Part shown: positions 19,413 through 28,425 of the stretch, in pieces
Layout of the letters: every line of letters starts with the position of its first letter
Position numbering within the stretch: the stretch's first letter is position 1
Source of the DNA: Pseudooceanicola sp. HF7
GTDB taxonomy: Bacteria; Pseudomonadota; Alphaproteobacteria; Rhodobacterales; Rhodobacteraceae
Assembly (NCBI RefSeq): GCF_011806405.1
Contig: NZ_JAATOW010000006.1
Coordinates: 92,611-156,610 of the forward strand
Direction: 5' to 3'
DNA length: 64,000 bases
Program-made: the position numbers and the translations under genes
The notes under the pieces: model-generated
What the model was told of the DNA's origin: nothing
The model's input: only the letters and a program-made list of their open reading frames with translations
Databases searched by the model: none

Positions 19413-20240
19413 TCAGGCGAGCAGACGACCCAACGGCGCGGTAAATCGGCTGTAGATCCAGCTATGCCCTGTATTTTCGACCTGCGCGCCGCTGCCCAGC
19501 TTGAAATGGGCCAGGCCCGGGGCGCGCCTTGGTGCCAGCGTGCCCAAGTCCAGGCGGGTGTAGCCCTTGCGGTGCAGCCATTCGGCGGCCTCTGCCAGCA
19601 GAAGGTTATGCGCCTGCCGCGCGCGCCCCTCCGGCCCGCTCCACCCCATGTGGTAACTGGCCCCCGGCGCATGCAGAAGGAAAAGCATGGCCGCCACGGG
19701 TTCGCCCTGGAAATAGGCAGTGAAAAGACGTGTCTGGGGCCAGGCCAGGGCAAAGGCGGCGGGCAGGGCACGGTAGCCCCGGTCGCGCCGCTGTGCCGTT
19801 TCGGCGTGCAGCAGCCAATGATCCGGCTGACGGGGGAAGGGGGCATGGGTGGGTTGCAGCCCGTTACGCCGCGCCCGGTTCAGCCGGTTGCGCCACTTCT
19901 GCGCCATGGCGGCTTCGCGGCTGTCCGCCCCGGCGGAGAGGTCCAGCACGGCCCGTGCCTGGGGGGTCATGACGGGAATGGCCCCACTTCGGCGCAGGGC
20001 GTGATCCATGGCGGCATCGGGGGAAGAGATCAGCGTCAGCCCGGATCGGCCCCGCAGCACCGGCACCTCGCTTGGGGCCGGAAGCCAGAGACAGCTGAGC
20101 CCGGCGATCCTGCGGCGCACACCGAAGGTCCCGTCCGGCATCAGGGTGATGTCGCTGCCAAGCTTTGTCAGCGTCTTGGCGTAGAAGGCGTGACGCTGCA
20201 TCCGGTCGTCGGGGAAAGCTTCGGGAGAGACATGTTTCAT
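19413..20240 (-). CDS. GNAT/FemAB-like acetyltransferase family protein
   Basis: Protein of 275 residues resembling BioF2-like GNAT or FemAB-type acyltransferases. Recognisable pieces are KWRNRLNRARRNGL near residue 130, FQGEPVAAMLFLLHAPGASY, and a C-terminal GYTRLDLGTLA. It lies 69 bases upstream of typA on the same strand. The substrate is unknown; acyl transfer to a cell-wall or polysaccharide component is typical for the family. Start is the ATG at 20240. Confidence 0.72.
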   Translation of the reverse strand: MKHVSPEAFPDDRMQRHAFYAKTLTKLGSDITLMPDGTFGVRRRIAGLSCLWLPAPSEVPVLRGRSGLTLISSPDAAMDHALRRSGAIPVMTPQARAVLDLSAGADSREAAMAQKWRNRLNRARRNGLQPTHAPFPRQPDHWLLHAETAQRRDRGYRALPAAFALAWPQTRLFTAYFQGEPVAAMLFLLHAPGASYHMGWSGPEGRARQAHNLLLAEAAEWLHRKGYTRLDLGTLAPRRAPGLAHFKLGSGAQVENTGHSWIYSRFTAPLGRLLA

Positions 20241-20278
20241 GTCCCGGATTAACGCCCCGAAAACCTTATTCGCGGTTA

Positions 20279-20413
20279 ATGGGGTTCATGAAATCGACGC
20301 CCGACACCCGGATATGCGAATGCCGCCCGACATGGCAGGCGGCATTGCTGGTCTTTCTTGGACTGTCCGCGCCGGTCTTTGTCATCCTGACGCTGATTGA
20401 CTGGATCGTCTGA
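20279..20413 (+). CDS. possible small single-span membrane protein
   Basis: A 44-codon frame (or 41 from the second ATG at 20288) with one strongly hydrophobic segment after a short polar head (WQAALLVFLGLSAPVFVIL), ending DWIV. It starts 38 bases from the divergent acetyltransferase gene and stops 3 bases before the end of the convergent ssb gene, filling the gap neatly. The ribosome-binding site is weak (GGGG). It could also be a chance open frame in GC-rich DNA. Confidence 0.42.
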   Translation: MGFMKSTPDTRICECRPTWQAALLVFLGLSAPVFVILTLIDWIV

Positions 20414-20416
20414 CGA

Positions 20417-20956
20417 TCAGAAGGGGATCTCGTCGTCGATGTCGCGCGACGGGGCACCGCCGCCGCCACCACCGCCACCGCCGGAAGAACCACCGCCGTA
20501 GCCTCCGCGATCATCGTAGCCGCCACGGTCGTCGTAACCGCCGCCACCGCCGGAAGATCCGCCACCGAAGTTGCCGCCGCCACCGCCACCGCCGCCGCCT
20601 TCACCGCGACCGTCAAGCATGGTCAGTTCCCCGGCGAAGGGACGCAGCACGACTTCGGTGGAATAGCGGTCCTGGCCAGATTGGTCCTGCCACTTGCGGG
20701 TTTCGAGCTTGCCCTCGATGTAGACCTTGGAGCCCTTGCGCAGGTATTGCTCTGCCACGCGCACCAGGGGTTCGTTGAAGATGGCAACCGTGTGCCACTC
20801 CGTACGCTCACGGCGCTCACCGGTGTTGCGGTCTTTCCAGTTCTCTGAGGTGGCAATGCGCAGGTTGCAGACCTTGCCGCCGTTCTGGAAAGAGCGGACT
20901 TCCGGGTCGCGGCCCAGGTTGCCGATCAGGATGACCTTGTTGACGGATCCGGCCAT
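20417..20956 (-). CDS. ssb: single-stranded DNA-binding protein
   Basis: Essential SSB of 179 residues. The OB fold starts [17 protein letters not shown] and has [19 protein letters not shown]; a long glycine-rich linker follows with repeated YDDRGG units, and the protein ends with the partner-binding acidic tail DDEIPF. The ATG at 20956 is preceded by GAGGAGGC, much better than upstream alternatives. It is divergent from the lytic transglycosylase gene; no exact SOS box was found in the shared upstream region. Confidence 0.97.
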   Translation of the reverse strand: MAGSVNKVILIGNLGRDPEVRSFQNGGKVCNLRIATSENWKDRNTGERRERTEWHTVAIFNEPLVRVAEQYLRKGSKVYIEGKLETRKWQDQSGQDRYSTEVVLRPFAGELTMLDGRGEGGGGGGGGGNFGGGSSGGGGGYDDRGGYDDRGGYGGGSSGGGGGGGGGAPSRDIDDEIPF

Positions 20957-21193
20957 GCGGTGCCTCCTCATATCCTTCGGGAAGCGCCCCCGGCGAATCC
21001 GGCGGCGCGTGTTTCGCACGGTTACAGCAGAGCCGGGCGGCAGGGGCAAGTTCCCAGTCCGGTTCCATGGAAATTCACGGGATGTTTCAGGATGGGCGAT
21101 GGCCTGCCGAAAGCGGCCCTTCGGGGGTGCAAAAACCGGCCACGCCCGCTATAGAGAGCCTCGATAAAAGGGACAGTCAGAGGGAAATTGCCG

Positions 21194-21781
21194 GTGCGAT
21201 TGCAAATTCTTTGCTGCGCTCTTGCCGCGACGTTCGTGGTGGAGGGTGCCTCGGCGGATGTGTTCGGCTCCAGGACCCGGAAGGCGCAATTCGGCGACCA
21301 GACCCGTGTGTTGGACAGCCGGGCCGCAAAACAATACGCCAATTCGGTGCGCTTGACGCCGCGCGCGATTGAAACCCCGACGATCTGGGGTTCTGGCGTG
21401 GGCTACGAGGGCAGCTACAACGGGCCCTTCCTGGACATGGCGCGCTCTGCCGCGCGGCGCAACAACGTGCCAGAGGGGCTATTCCTGCGGCTGGTCCAGC
21501 AGGAAAGCGGCTGGCGCGATACTGCGCTGTCGCCCAAGGGCGCGATTGGCCTGGCGCAGATCATGCCGCAGACGGCGCGCCTGCTGAACATCGACGCGAA
21601 TGACCCCTATGAGAACCTGGATGGCGGCGCGCGCTACCTCGCGCAGCAATACCGCGAGTTCGGCTCCTGGCCGCTGGCCCTGGCGGCCTATAACGCCGGT
21701 CCCCACGTGGTGAAGCGCTACGGCGGCATCCCGCCTTATAAAGAGACGAAGAATTACGTGAAGGTGATCTGGGGCGGCTGA
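21194..21781 (+). CDS. lytic transglycosylase, SLT domain
   Basis: Exported peptidoglycan lytic transglycosylase of 195 residues. A signal peptide covers about residues 1-22 (LCCALAATFVVEGASA). The SLT domain has the catalytic glutamate E104 in VQQESGW, then PKGAIGLAQIMPQTA and ALAAYNAGP. I prefer the GTG at 21194 because GAGGGAAA is at proper distance; a TTG six bases earlier would be too close. It stands alone and is closed by a terminator at 21839. Confidence 0.9.
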   Translation: MRLQILCCALAATFVVEGASADVFGSRTRKAQFGDQTRVLDSRAAKQYANSVRLTPRAIETPTIWGSGVGYEGSYNGPFLDMARSAARRNNVPEGLFLRLVQQESGWRDTALSPKGAIGLAQIMPQTARLLNIDANDPYENLDGGARYLAQQYREFGSWPLALAAYNAGPHVVKRYGGIPPYKETKNYVKVIWGG

Positions 21782-21838
21782 GCTCTGGCCAACCAGCGCC
21801 GGGGACCTGCCTTTGCGCGCCGTGTTCTGCACAAACTG

Positions 21839-21870
21839 AAAGGTCCGGGCAGCATTTGTCCGGGCCTTTT
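21839..21870 (+). terminator. rho-independent terminator of the transglycosylase gene
   Basis: Stem AAAGGTCCGGGCA (21839-21851) with TGTCCGGGCCTTT (21857-21869), including G-T pairs, then TTTTG. It may also serve the convergent ABC transporter operon. Confidence 0.8.
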
Positions 21871-21884
21871 GCGTGAGGGGTGTC

Positions 21885-23963
21885 CTATTTCGCAGCAACC
21901 TTGATGATCGGCTCCATTTGGCGGAATTTATCCTCGGACAGGTGGCACTTGATCTGGTGGCGCGCGCCCATGTCACGCAGTGGGGGCACCTCTGTTTCAC
22001 AAAGCGCCCCGGGTACCATGGATTTCCAATGGCAGCGGGTCTGGAAAGGGCAGCCGGGGGGCGGGTTCATGGCAGAGGGGATGTCCCCATCCAGCACGAT
22101 ATGCTTCTTCTCGACAGAGGTATCGGCGATGGGCACGGCGGACAGCAGCGCCTCTGTGTAGGGGTGATAGGGCCGGGAAAAGACCTGGTCCGTCGTCCCG
22201 ATCTCGACCACGTGGCCCAGGTACATGACCATCACCCGGTCACTGAGATAGCGCACGATGGAGAGATCGTGCGAAATGAAGAGCAGGGTGGTCTTCTGTT
22301 GCCTCTGAATTTCCATCAGCAGATCGGTGACGGCCGCCTGGACAGAGACATCCAGCGCCGAGGCCGGCTCATCCGCGACCACGATCCGCGCGTTGCCGGC
22401 AAAGGCCCGCGCGATCCCGACGCGCTGTTTCTGCCCGCCCGAAAGCTGGCGCGGCATCCTGTCGGCAAAGGCGCGGGGCAGCTTCACCAGGTCCAGCAGG
22501 GTCAGCATCCGCTCGCGTCGCTCCTGGTCACTGTCCCCGATCCCGAAGACCTCCAGTGCGCGGATGATCTGGCGTCCGACGGTCATGGAGGGGTTGAGCG
22601 TGTCGAAGAGGTTCTGGAACACCATCTGCACGTCTGACACCGTGCGGGTATCGCGGGTCTCGATCGGCGTTCCCTGGACCTCGCGGTTGTCCAGAAGTAT
22701 GCGGCCGTCGGTGGCCGTCTCCAGCCCCATCAGGACCTTGGCAAAGGTGGACTTTCCGCACCCGCTTTCGCCCACGATGGCCAGCGTTTCGCTTTCTCTC
22801 GCTTCGAAGCTGAGCGTTTCATTGGCCTTCACCACCTTCTTCTCCCGCCCAGAGAACAGGGCAGAGGCGGCGACCTCGTAGTATTTCTTCAGGTTCTCGA
22901 CCTTCAGGATCGGCGCGCCAAGGGTGCCTTTCTGCCTAGTCTGCGTGGCGACCCTGGGGGCGGTCCAGTCGATCTCCTGCGATCTGAGGCAGCGGGTCAC
23001 GTGGCGCGCGTCCTCCTCGATCCGGATCATGGGGATCTTCTGCGCATCGCAGCGCCCGGCCTCGAAATAATCGCAACGCGGGCCGAAGTTGCAGCCCGCA
23101 GGGCGTTCATGGGGCAGGGGGAAATTGCCCGGAATGGCCAGCAACGGGCGCGCTGTCTTGTCCGCGCCGGGCAGGGGGATCGATCGGAAAAGCGCCTGGG
23201 TATAGGGGTGGCGCATGTTGTCGAAAACATCCGCGATGGAGCCGCGCTCGACCGCCTCGCCGGAATACATCACGCAGATGCGGTCGCAGGTCTCAAGCAC
23301 CAGGCCAAGGTTGTGACTGATGAACAGCATAGAAGTGCCGTATTTCTTGCCGAGGTCCTTAACCAGGTCGACGATCGCGGCCTCCACCGTCACGTCAAGC
23401 GCCGTGGTGGGTTCATCCAGGATCAGCAGCGACGGCTTGGACATCAGCGCCATGGCGATGACGATCCGCTGCTGTTGTCCGCCCGAAAGCTGGTGGGGAA
23501 AGGCCTTCAAAATTCGCTCGGGGTCCGGCAGCTTGACGTCGGTCACGACCTGAAGGGCCCGCTGGTAGGCTTCCTTTTCGGTGATGCCCTCGTGGATCAT
23601 GGGCACTTCCATGAGCTGCTTGCCGATCCGCATGGCCGGATTCAGGCTGGCCATGGGTTCCTGGTAGATCATCGCGATCTCGTTGCCGCGCAGCTGGCGC
23701 AGCTCTGCGGCGCCCATCTGGCCCAGGTCGCGGCCCTTGAACTTGATCGTGCCCCCCACGATGCGGCCGCTCACGCCCAGGTCCTGCATCACGCCAAGCG
23801 CCACGGTCGACTTGCCGCAGCCCGATTCCCCGACCAGCCCCACGGCTTCCCCCGGTTGGATTGAGACCGTGAAATCCATCACCGCCGGGATCTCCCGCAG
23901 CCGCGTGAAGAAGGAGATGGACAGGTTGTCGATCTCAAGGATGGGTCCGTCATAGTCGGTCAT
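21885..23963 (-). CDS. dipeptide/oligopeptide-type ABC transporter, fused double ATP-binding protein
   Basis: One chain of 692 residues containing two complete ABC ATPases, equivalent to DppD plus DppF. The first Walker A is GESGCGKS (residues 45-52) with LSGGQQQRI; the second half repeats GESGCGKST and LSGGQKQRVGIARA. Each half ends with the cysteine-bearing oligopeptide-transporter tail (NFGPRCDYFEAGRC; GCPFQTRCHWKS). I chose the ATG at 23963 because GGGAGAGG lies just upstream. It is the last gene of a minus-strand operon: binding protein, two permeases, ATPase. The substrate is not known. Confidence 0.93.
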   Translation of the reverse strand: MTDYDGPILEIDNLSISFFTRLREIPAVMDFTVSIQPGEAVGLVGESGCGKSTVALGVMQDLGVSGRIVGGTIKFKGRDLGQMGAAELRQLRGNEIAMIYQEPMASLNPAMRIGKQLMEVPMIHEGITEKEAYQRALQVVTDVKLPDPERILKAFPHQLSGGQQQRIVIAMALMSKPSLLILDEPTTALDVTVEAAIVDLVKDLGKKYGTSMLFISHNLGLVLETCDRICVMYSGEAVERGSIADVFDNMRHPYTQALFRSIPLPGADKTARPLLAIPGNFPLPHERPAGCNFGPRCDYFEAGRCDAQKIPMIRIEEDARHVTRCLRSQEIDWTAPRVATQTRQKGTLGAPILKVENLKKYYEVAASALFSGREKKVVKANETLSFEARESETLAIVGESGCGKSTFAKVLMGLETATDGRILLDNREVQGTPIETRDTRTVSDVQMVFQNLFDTLNPSMTVGRQIIRALEVFGIGDSDQERRERMLTLLDLVKLPRAFADRMPRQLSGGQKQRVGIARAFAGNARIVVADEPASALDVSVQAAVTDLLMEIQRQQKTTLLFISHDLSIVRYLSDRVMVMYLGHVVEIGTTDQVFSRPYHPYTEALLSAVPIADTSVEKKHIVLDGDIPSAMNPPPGCPFQTRCHWKSMVPGALCETEVPPLRDMGARHQIKCHLSEDKFRQMEPIIKVAAK

Positions 23964-24044
23964 GACACCTCTCCCAGGGGCGGTTGCCCCGATTGTCACG
24001 TTTCGCAGACCGCGGGGCAGGGCAGCGGGCTCCGCTCCGCGGGA

Positions 24045-25241
24045 TCAATCCTTCAGGCTTTCCTCGCGCAACCCATCGGCCAGCAGGTTCAGCCCCAGGA
24101 CAAGGCTCAGCAGCGCTACGGCGGGCACGATAGCGGGATGCGGGTAGATGGACAGCAGCTTGCGGCCCTGGTTGATGGTGCTGCCCCAGTCCGGGCTTTC
24201 CGGCGGCAGGCCCAGGCCGAAGAAGCCCAGCGTGCCCAGCAGGATCGTGGTGTAACCGATGCGCAGGCAGAAATCGACGATCAGAGGACCACGGGTATTC
24301 GGCAGGATCTCCCACAGCATGATGTACCAGGGGCCTTCGCCTCGGGTTTGCGCGGCGGCCACGTAATCGCGCGTCTTGATGTCCAGCGTCAGCCCGCGCA
24401 CGATCCGGAAGACGGTGGGCGCATTGACGAAGACGACAGAGACGAAGACCACCAGGATGCCGCCGGGAATGTTGAACAGGTCCAGCGCGTCGGGCAGGAA
24501 GGCGACCCGCGTTTCCGGGTCTGATATCAGCGACAGGTAGCTCCAGCCCAGCACCACGATCAGCCCCGTCAGTATCACGTTCCGCCGGGCGGGCTGCGTG
24601 TAGTAGCGGGCGTTGATCAGGATCGTCAGGAAGATCAGCGGGAAGATGAACAGGACCATCGCCATGTAGCTTGGGATCCCGGTCTGCACCATCTCAGGCG
24701 TGACCAGCAGGTAGAAAAGCAGGATTACCGGAAAGGCCAGGATCAGGTTGGCCAGGAAGCTCAGCACGGTGTCCAGCTTGCCGCCGATATAGCCCGCCGG
24801 CAGGCCGATGGTGATCCCCACCATGAAAGCGAAAAGCGTGGCCAGCGGCGCGATGCGGATGACCACCCAGCTGCCCGCGACCATGCGCGAAAAGACATCC
24901 CGCGCCAGGGTATCGCCGCCCAGGATGTAATGGGGGTAGTCGCCGTCTTCTGCGCCGCGCAGCGGTGTGCCCGGCGGCTTGTTCTTCATGCCAATGGCCG
25001 TGGACAGCGGATCATGCGTGATGATCATGTCGAAGATCCCCGCGAAAAGCGCGGTGTAGACCCAGAACATGACCAGCCCGAAGCCGACCATGCCGATCCA
25101 GTTGTCAAAGAGCTTGCCGTAAAGCCCAAGCCGGCGCTTGTAGGTGATCGACAGTGCAAAGGTGATGCCTAGCGCGATCCAGACCGGCAGAAAGCGCCCC
25201 AGCAGCGCGATCATGATCTGTCCCCAGGAAAGCGGTTCCAT
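24045..25241 (-). CDS. dipeptide/oligopeptide-type ABC transporter permease, DppC-like
   Basis: Inner-membrane permease of 398 residues, longer than typical DppC (about 300) through an extended N-terminal region with two additional hydrophobic segments. The binding-protein-dependent transport domain has TRGEGPWYIMLWEILPN, the EAA-type loop, and YTTILLGTLGFFGLGLP, a DppC hallmark. The ATG at 25241 follows GAGGAG at 8 bases. It begins 13 bases after the DppB-like stop and is followed by the double ATPase gene. Confidence 0.91.
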   Translation of the reverse strand: MEPLSWGQIMIALLGRFLPVWIALGITFALSITYKRRLGLYGKLFDNWIGMVGFGLVMFWVYTALFAGIFDMIITHDPLSTAIGMKNKPPGTPLRGAEDGDYPHYILGGDTLARDVFSRMVAGSWVVIRIAPLATLFAFMVGITIGLPAGYIGGKLDTVLSFLANLILAFPVILLFYLLVTPEMVQTGIPSYMAMVLFIFPLIFLTILINARYYTQPARRNVILTGLIVVLGWSYLSLISDPETRVAFLPDALDLFNIPGGILVVFVSVVFVNAPTVFRIVRGLTLDIKTRDYVAAAQTRGEGPWYIMLWEILPNTRGPLIVDFCLRIGYTTILLGTLGFFGLGLPPESPDWGSTINQGRKLLSIYPHPAIVPAVALLSLVLGLNLLADGLREESLKD

Positions 25242-25253
25242 GCTTTGCACTCC

Positions 25254-26300
25254 TCAGGAAATGCGGATGCGCGGGTTGAGGTAGACGTAGCCGACATCCG
25301 AGATCAGCTGCGTCACCAGCACCACGATCACAGAGACGACGGAGATCCCCAGAAGAAGGTCGATATCGTTGTTGCCGGCCGCCTGCACCAGCGCCCAGCC
25401 CAGGCCCTTGTAGTTGAACAGCGTCTCGACCACGACGACGCCGTTCAGCAGCCAGGGAAACTGCAGCATGATCACCGTGAAGGGGGCGATCAGCGCGTTG
25501 CGCAGGGCGTGTTTGAGCACGATGTTGTGGAAGGCGACCCCCTTGAGCCGGGCGGTGCGGATATATTGCGTCGTCATCACCTCTGCCATGGAGGCACGGG
25601 TCATGCGCGCCACGTAGCCCATGCCAAAAAGGGCGATGGTCAGCACCGGCAGGAAGAAGTTCTCGAAGGTCGCGCCGTCCATGGCAGAGGTCGCCGTGCC
25701 TTTGAACCACTTCAGCCCCACGGCGGAAGAGGCAAAGACCGCGATCAGGATCACGCCCGAAACATATTCGGGCGTTGCCGTCGTGGCGATGGAAAAGGTC
25801 GAGAGCGTCCTGTCGGTGAACGAGCCATCCTTCATCCCCGCCAGAACGCCGATCACCAGCGCGGTCGGGATCATCAGAACCATGACCCAGAACATCAGCT
25901 TTCCGGTCTGGGCCAGGCGTATGGCGACGATGGTGCTGACATCCTCGCGGAAGACGCGGCTTTCGCCCCATTCGCCCTGCAGGATCCCGCAGAAGTCCGG
26001 AGCCTCTTGCGCCACCATGCCGCTTTCGATGCAGCGGCCGCTCACCTTGCCGTCGGCTGTTTCGTGGGTCCATCCCGGTACCACCCCCAGCCATTCACCG
26101 TAACGCACGATCATCGGCTGCTCAAAGCCGTTGTTTTCCAGCCAGCGGTCGACCTCTTCATCGGACATGCGGCTGTTGCCGGCGAACTTTGCGACCTTTT
26201 CCAGGTTTGGCGGCAGGTTGGTCAGGAAGAAAACGATGAAGCTGAGACAGAGCGTCGTCAGGATCATCGTGCCGGTCCGTTTCAGCAGGAAAAGAAGCAT
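25254..26300 (-). CDS. dipeptide/oligopeptide-type ABC transporter permease, DppB-like
   Basis: Inner-membrane permease of 348 residues. It begins with the DppB-like span FLLKRTGTMILTTLCLSFIV and has ARMTRASMAEVMTTQYIRTA and ALRNALIAPFTVIM, the conserved loop of this family. It pairs with the DppC-like permease 13 bases downstream. A large periplasmic segment around residues 45-120 is longer than in E. coli DppB. Confidence 0.91.
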   Translation of the reverse strand: MLLFLLKRTGTMILTTLCLSFIVFFLTNLPPNLEKVAKFAGNSRMSDEEVDRWLENNGFEQPMIVRYGEWLGVVPGWTHETADGKVSGRCIESGMVAQEAPDFCGILQGEWGESRVFREDVSTIVAIRLAQTGKLMFWVMVLMIPTALVIGVLAGMKDGSFTDRTLSTFSIATTATPEYVSGVILIAVFASSAVGLKWFKGTATSAMDGATFENFFLPVLTIALFGMGYVARMTRASMAEVMTTQYIRTARLKGVAFHNIVLKHALRNALIAPFTVIMLQFPWLLNGVVVVETLFNYKGLGWALVQAAGNNDIDLLLGISVVSVIVVLVTQLISDVGYVYLNPRIRIS

Positions 26301-26382
26301 GAACTATCCCTTTCACTGGCAGCCGGGTACAGAAGGACCGTGGCCTTGGCCGGAGCGCCCGCATGGGCCGGCGCATGTGAAG

Positions 26383-26410
26383 CGGGGCCGTGCATCACTG
26401 CGCGGCCCCG
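26383..26410 (-). terminator. intercistronic hairpin after the substrate-binding protein gene
   Basis: Perfect stem CGGGGCCG (26383-26390) with CGGCCCCG (26403-26410), just beyond the binding-protein stop and 83 bases before the first permease start. There is no T-tract. In ABC operons such hairpins usually attenuate or protect mRNA so that the binding protein is made in excess. Confidence 0.6.
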
Positions 26411-26416
26411 GTCCTG

Positions 26417-28057
26417 TCAGCTGTCGAGCCACCACTTGTAGTGATGCATCTCGAAGGTCGGATGCATTTCCGCGCCCTTCACCTCTGGCTTGTAGTGCCG
26501 GAAGAGGGACCGCCAGTAGGGCTGCACCATCACGCCTTCGTCCAGCATGATCTGTTCAAGCTGAGCCATGATCACCCGGCGCTTGTCCGCATCGGCGATG
26601 GACATGGCTTCTGTCAGCAAATCGTCGAACTCGGCGTTGGACATGGCGCTTTCATTCCAGGCCACACCGCTGCGATAGGCCAGCGCCAGGATCTGTACAC
26701 CCAGGGGCCGCATGTTCCATTCGGTGGCAGAGAAGGGATAGGCCAGCCAGTCGTTCCAGAAGGTCGAGCCGGGCAGGATCGTGCGCTTGATGTTGATCCC
26801 GGCGTCGCGCATCTGGGCCGCAACCGCGTCACAGGTTTCCGATTGCCACTGGTCGTCGATGGAGATCAGCTCGAACTCTGTATCGGCCATGCCCAGCTCT
26901 TCGAGCTTGGCAAGCGCGGCCTCTGGGTCCGTGGGCAGTGGCGGGATCTGCGCGTATTCCGGGTGGATCGGGCAGACGTGATGGTTTTCCGCGACGGTGC
27001 CATAACCGGCATAGCCAAGTTCCAGGATGACCTCGTTGTCCACGGCCATGATAAGGGCCCTGCGCAACTCTGGATCGCTGTAGGGCTCCTGGCTCTGGTT
27101 AAAACGCACGCAGATCGTGGCCGCCGTCACCGTTTCGGACTGGACCCAGTCCATGGCGTTCAGCACCTCGATGTATTCCCCGGTCGACTGGTAGGTCATG
27201 TCGATCTCGTCGGAATCGGCCGCTGCCACCCAGGAGGCCATGTCAGTCCCGAAGTCGATGAACTCGATCCGGTCCAGCCAGGCGCCTTCGCCCCACCAGT
27301 TGTGGTCGGTGTTCTTGACCAGCACCTGGGTCACGCCGACTTCGTTGGTTTCAGGCAGGAAGGGGCCGGTGCCGATCGGGTTGTCGGCTGGATCACCGCC
27401 ATCGTAGCCTTGGTGAACCACCGCTGCCGGGTAATCGGCAAAGCTTGGAATGATCGTGATGTCGGGGGCCGAACAGGCCAGCTTGACCGTCAGGTCATCC
27501 ACCACCGTGATCGCCCCTTCGGCGGCCTTGCCCGTGCTTTCGTCGATCAGGACCGTCATGCGCGAGGCCATGGAGTTGCCTTCGACCGTGGAATCGCACC
27601 AGCGGTCCAGGTTGAAGGCCACGTCCTCGGCGGTGAAGGGATCGCCGTTGTTCCAGGTCACCCCGGGGCGGACGTGCAGCATGTACTCGGTGGCGTTGTC
27701 GTTCACCTCCCAGCTTTCAAGCAGCATCGGCTTGAAGGAGCCGTCCCGCTGATATTCGATCAGGTATTCCAGCCAGCCGCGAGAGAAGTTGGCGTGCTGG
27801 GACCAATCGTAGGTGCGCGGATCCTTCAGCGCCTTGGTCTCCATCTGCACGCGCAGGGTGCCGCCGGATTTCGGGGTCTCCTGGGCTGCTGCGGGCTGAA
27901 CCAGCCCGCCAAGGGCATAGGCGGTGGGTGCGGCAACGCCCAGGGCTGTGGCGCGGGTCAGGAATTCGCGGCGGCTCAGCTTGCCGGCCTTGAACTCATC
28001 GGCGTACATGCGGGCCGCGGGATGGACTGACCCCTGCGGTTGATTGCGATGCGTCAT
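26417..28057 (-). CDS. ABC transporter substrate-binding protein, family 5 (peptide type), Tat-exported
   Basis: Periplasmic solute-binding protein of 546 residues and first gene of the transporter operon. The twin-arginine motif SRREFL is at residues 28-33, followed by a hydrophobic stretch and a probable cleavage near residue 58 (PAAAQE), so it should be exported folded by Tat. The mature part begins with the family-5 pattern [20 protein letters not shown]. Substrates of this family include peptides, nickel, opines and sugars; nothing here decides. Start ATG at 28057 follows GGGAGAAC. A promoter is predicted at 28233-28261. Confidence 0.92.
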   Translation of the reverse strand: MTHRNQPQGSVHPAARMYADEFKAGKLSRREFLTRATALGVAAPTAYALGGLVQPAAAQETPKSGGTLRVQMETKALKDPRTYDWSQHANFSRGWLEYLIEYQRDGSFKPMLLESWEVNDNATEYMLHVRPGVTWNNGDPFTAEDVAFNLDRWCDSTVEGNSMASRMTVLIDESTGKAAEGAITVVDDLTVKLACSAPDITIIPSFADYPAAVVHQGYDGGDPADNPIGTGPFLPETNEVGVTQVLVKNTDHNWWGEGAWLDRIEFIDFGTDMASWVAAADSDEIDMTYQSTGEYIEVLNAMDWVQSETVTAATICVRFNQSQEPYSDPELRRALIMAVDNEVILELGYAGYGTVAENHHVCPIHPEYAQIPPLPTDPEAALAKLEELGMADTEFELISIDDQWQSETCDAVAAQMRDAGINIKRTILPGSTFWNDWLAYPFSATEWNMRPLGVQILALAYRSGVAWNESAMSNAEFDDLLTEAMSIADADKRRVIMAQLEQIMLDEGVMVQPYWRSLFRHYKPEVKGAEMHPTFEMHHYKWWLDS

Positions 28058-28232
28058 TGACGTTCTCCCTGCGACGTTTCTTCCACGATGCCCCGGTGGC
28101 CGACCGGCCCGAAGCCCAAAGATCTTTCCCCGCCCACCTTTCGCGCGTCTTACCTGACGCGATCATTTCCACATGGAAGCGGAAGATCCGTCAATCTGCA
28201 CGTTCGCCATAACGGGGTCGGAAAGCGACGTA

Positions 28233-28261
28233 TTTATATTTCAAAAGCGACATGGTCCCAA
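28233..28261 (-). promoter_or_regulatory. predicted promoter of the peptide-type ABC transporter operon
   Basis: On the minus strand, TTGGGA (28261-28256), a 17-base spacer and TATAAA (28238-28233) form a good sigma-70 promoter, about 175 bases before the binding-protein start. The sequence AAAGCGAC flanks the -10 element on both sides, 22 bases apart, and could be an operator. Confidence 0.6.
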
Positions 28262-28324
28262 TCCCAAGTGAAAAGGCGGCCACGCGCTCTACTCCCAGGT
28301 CAAAGTAGCGCGTTTTTCAGAACT

Positions 28325-28345
28325 TGGAGGCTTCATTTGCCTCCA
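28325..28345 (-). terminator. hairpin downstream of miaA
   Basis: Stem TGGAGGC (28325-28331) with GCCTCCA (28339-28345). On the minus strand it lies 81 bases beyond the miaA stop; the following bases are only moderately T-rich, so termination is uncertain. Confidence 0.45.
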
Positions 28346-28425
28346 CGCGGCGCAGGGGTGTCACGTACCCGGCCCGACCGTGCCGCGGTCAATCAACAAA
28401 GGGTGCCGGGACGAGGCTTGCCGGT

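Larger units (their letters stand above)
28058..28425. other. 368-base non-coding region between the ABC operon and miaA
   Basis: No supported gene. It holds the predicted promoter of the ABC operon (28233-28261), the direct repeat AAAGCGAC (28222-28229 and 28244-28251) around its -10 element, and a hairpin at 28325-28345 that may end miaA transcription. Confidence 0.65.

Noticed and set aside
17514..20252. Very long open frame antisense to typA and the acetyltransferase gene
   Set aside because: It is a by-product of GC-rich codon use; the minus-strand genes have clear family motifs.
21043..21066. GTTC-N8-GTTC between ssb and the transglycosylase gene as an SOS box
   Set aside because: Spacing is 8, not 7, and there is no other support; LexA sites in this class need N7.
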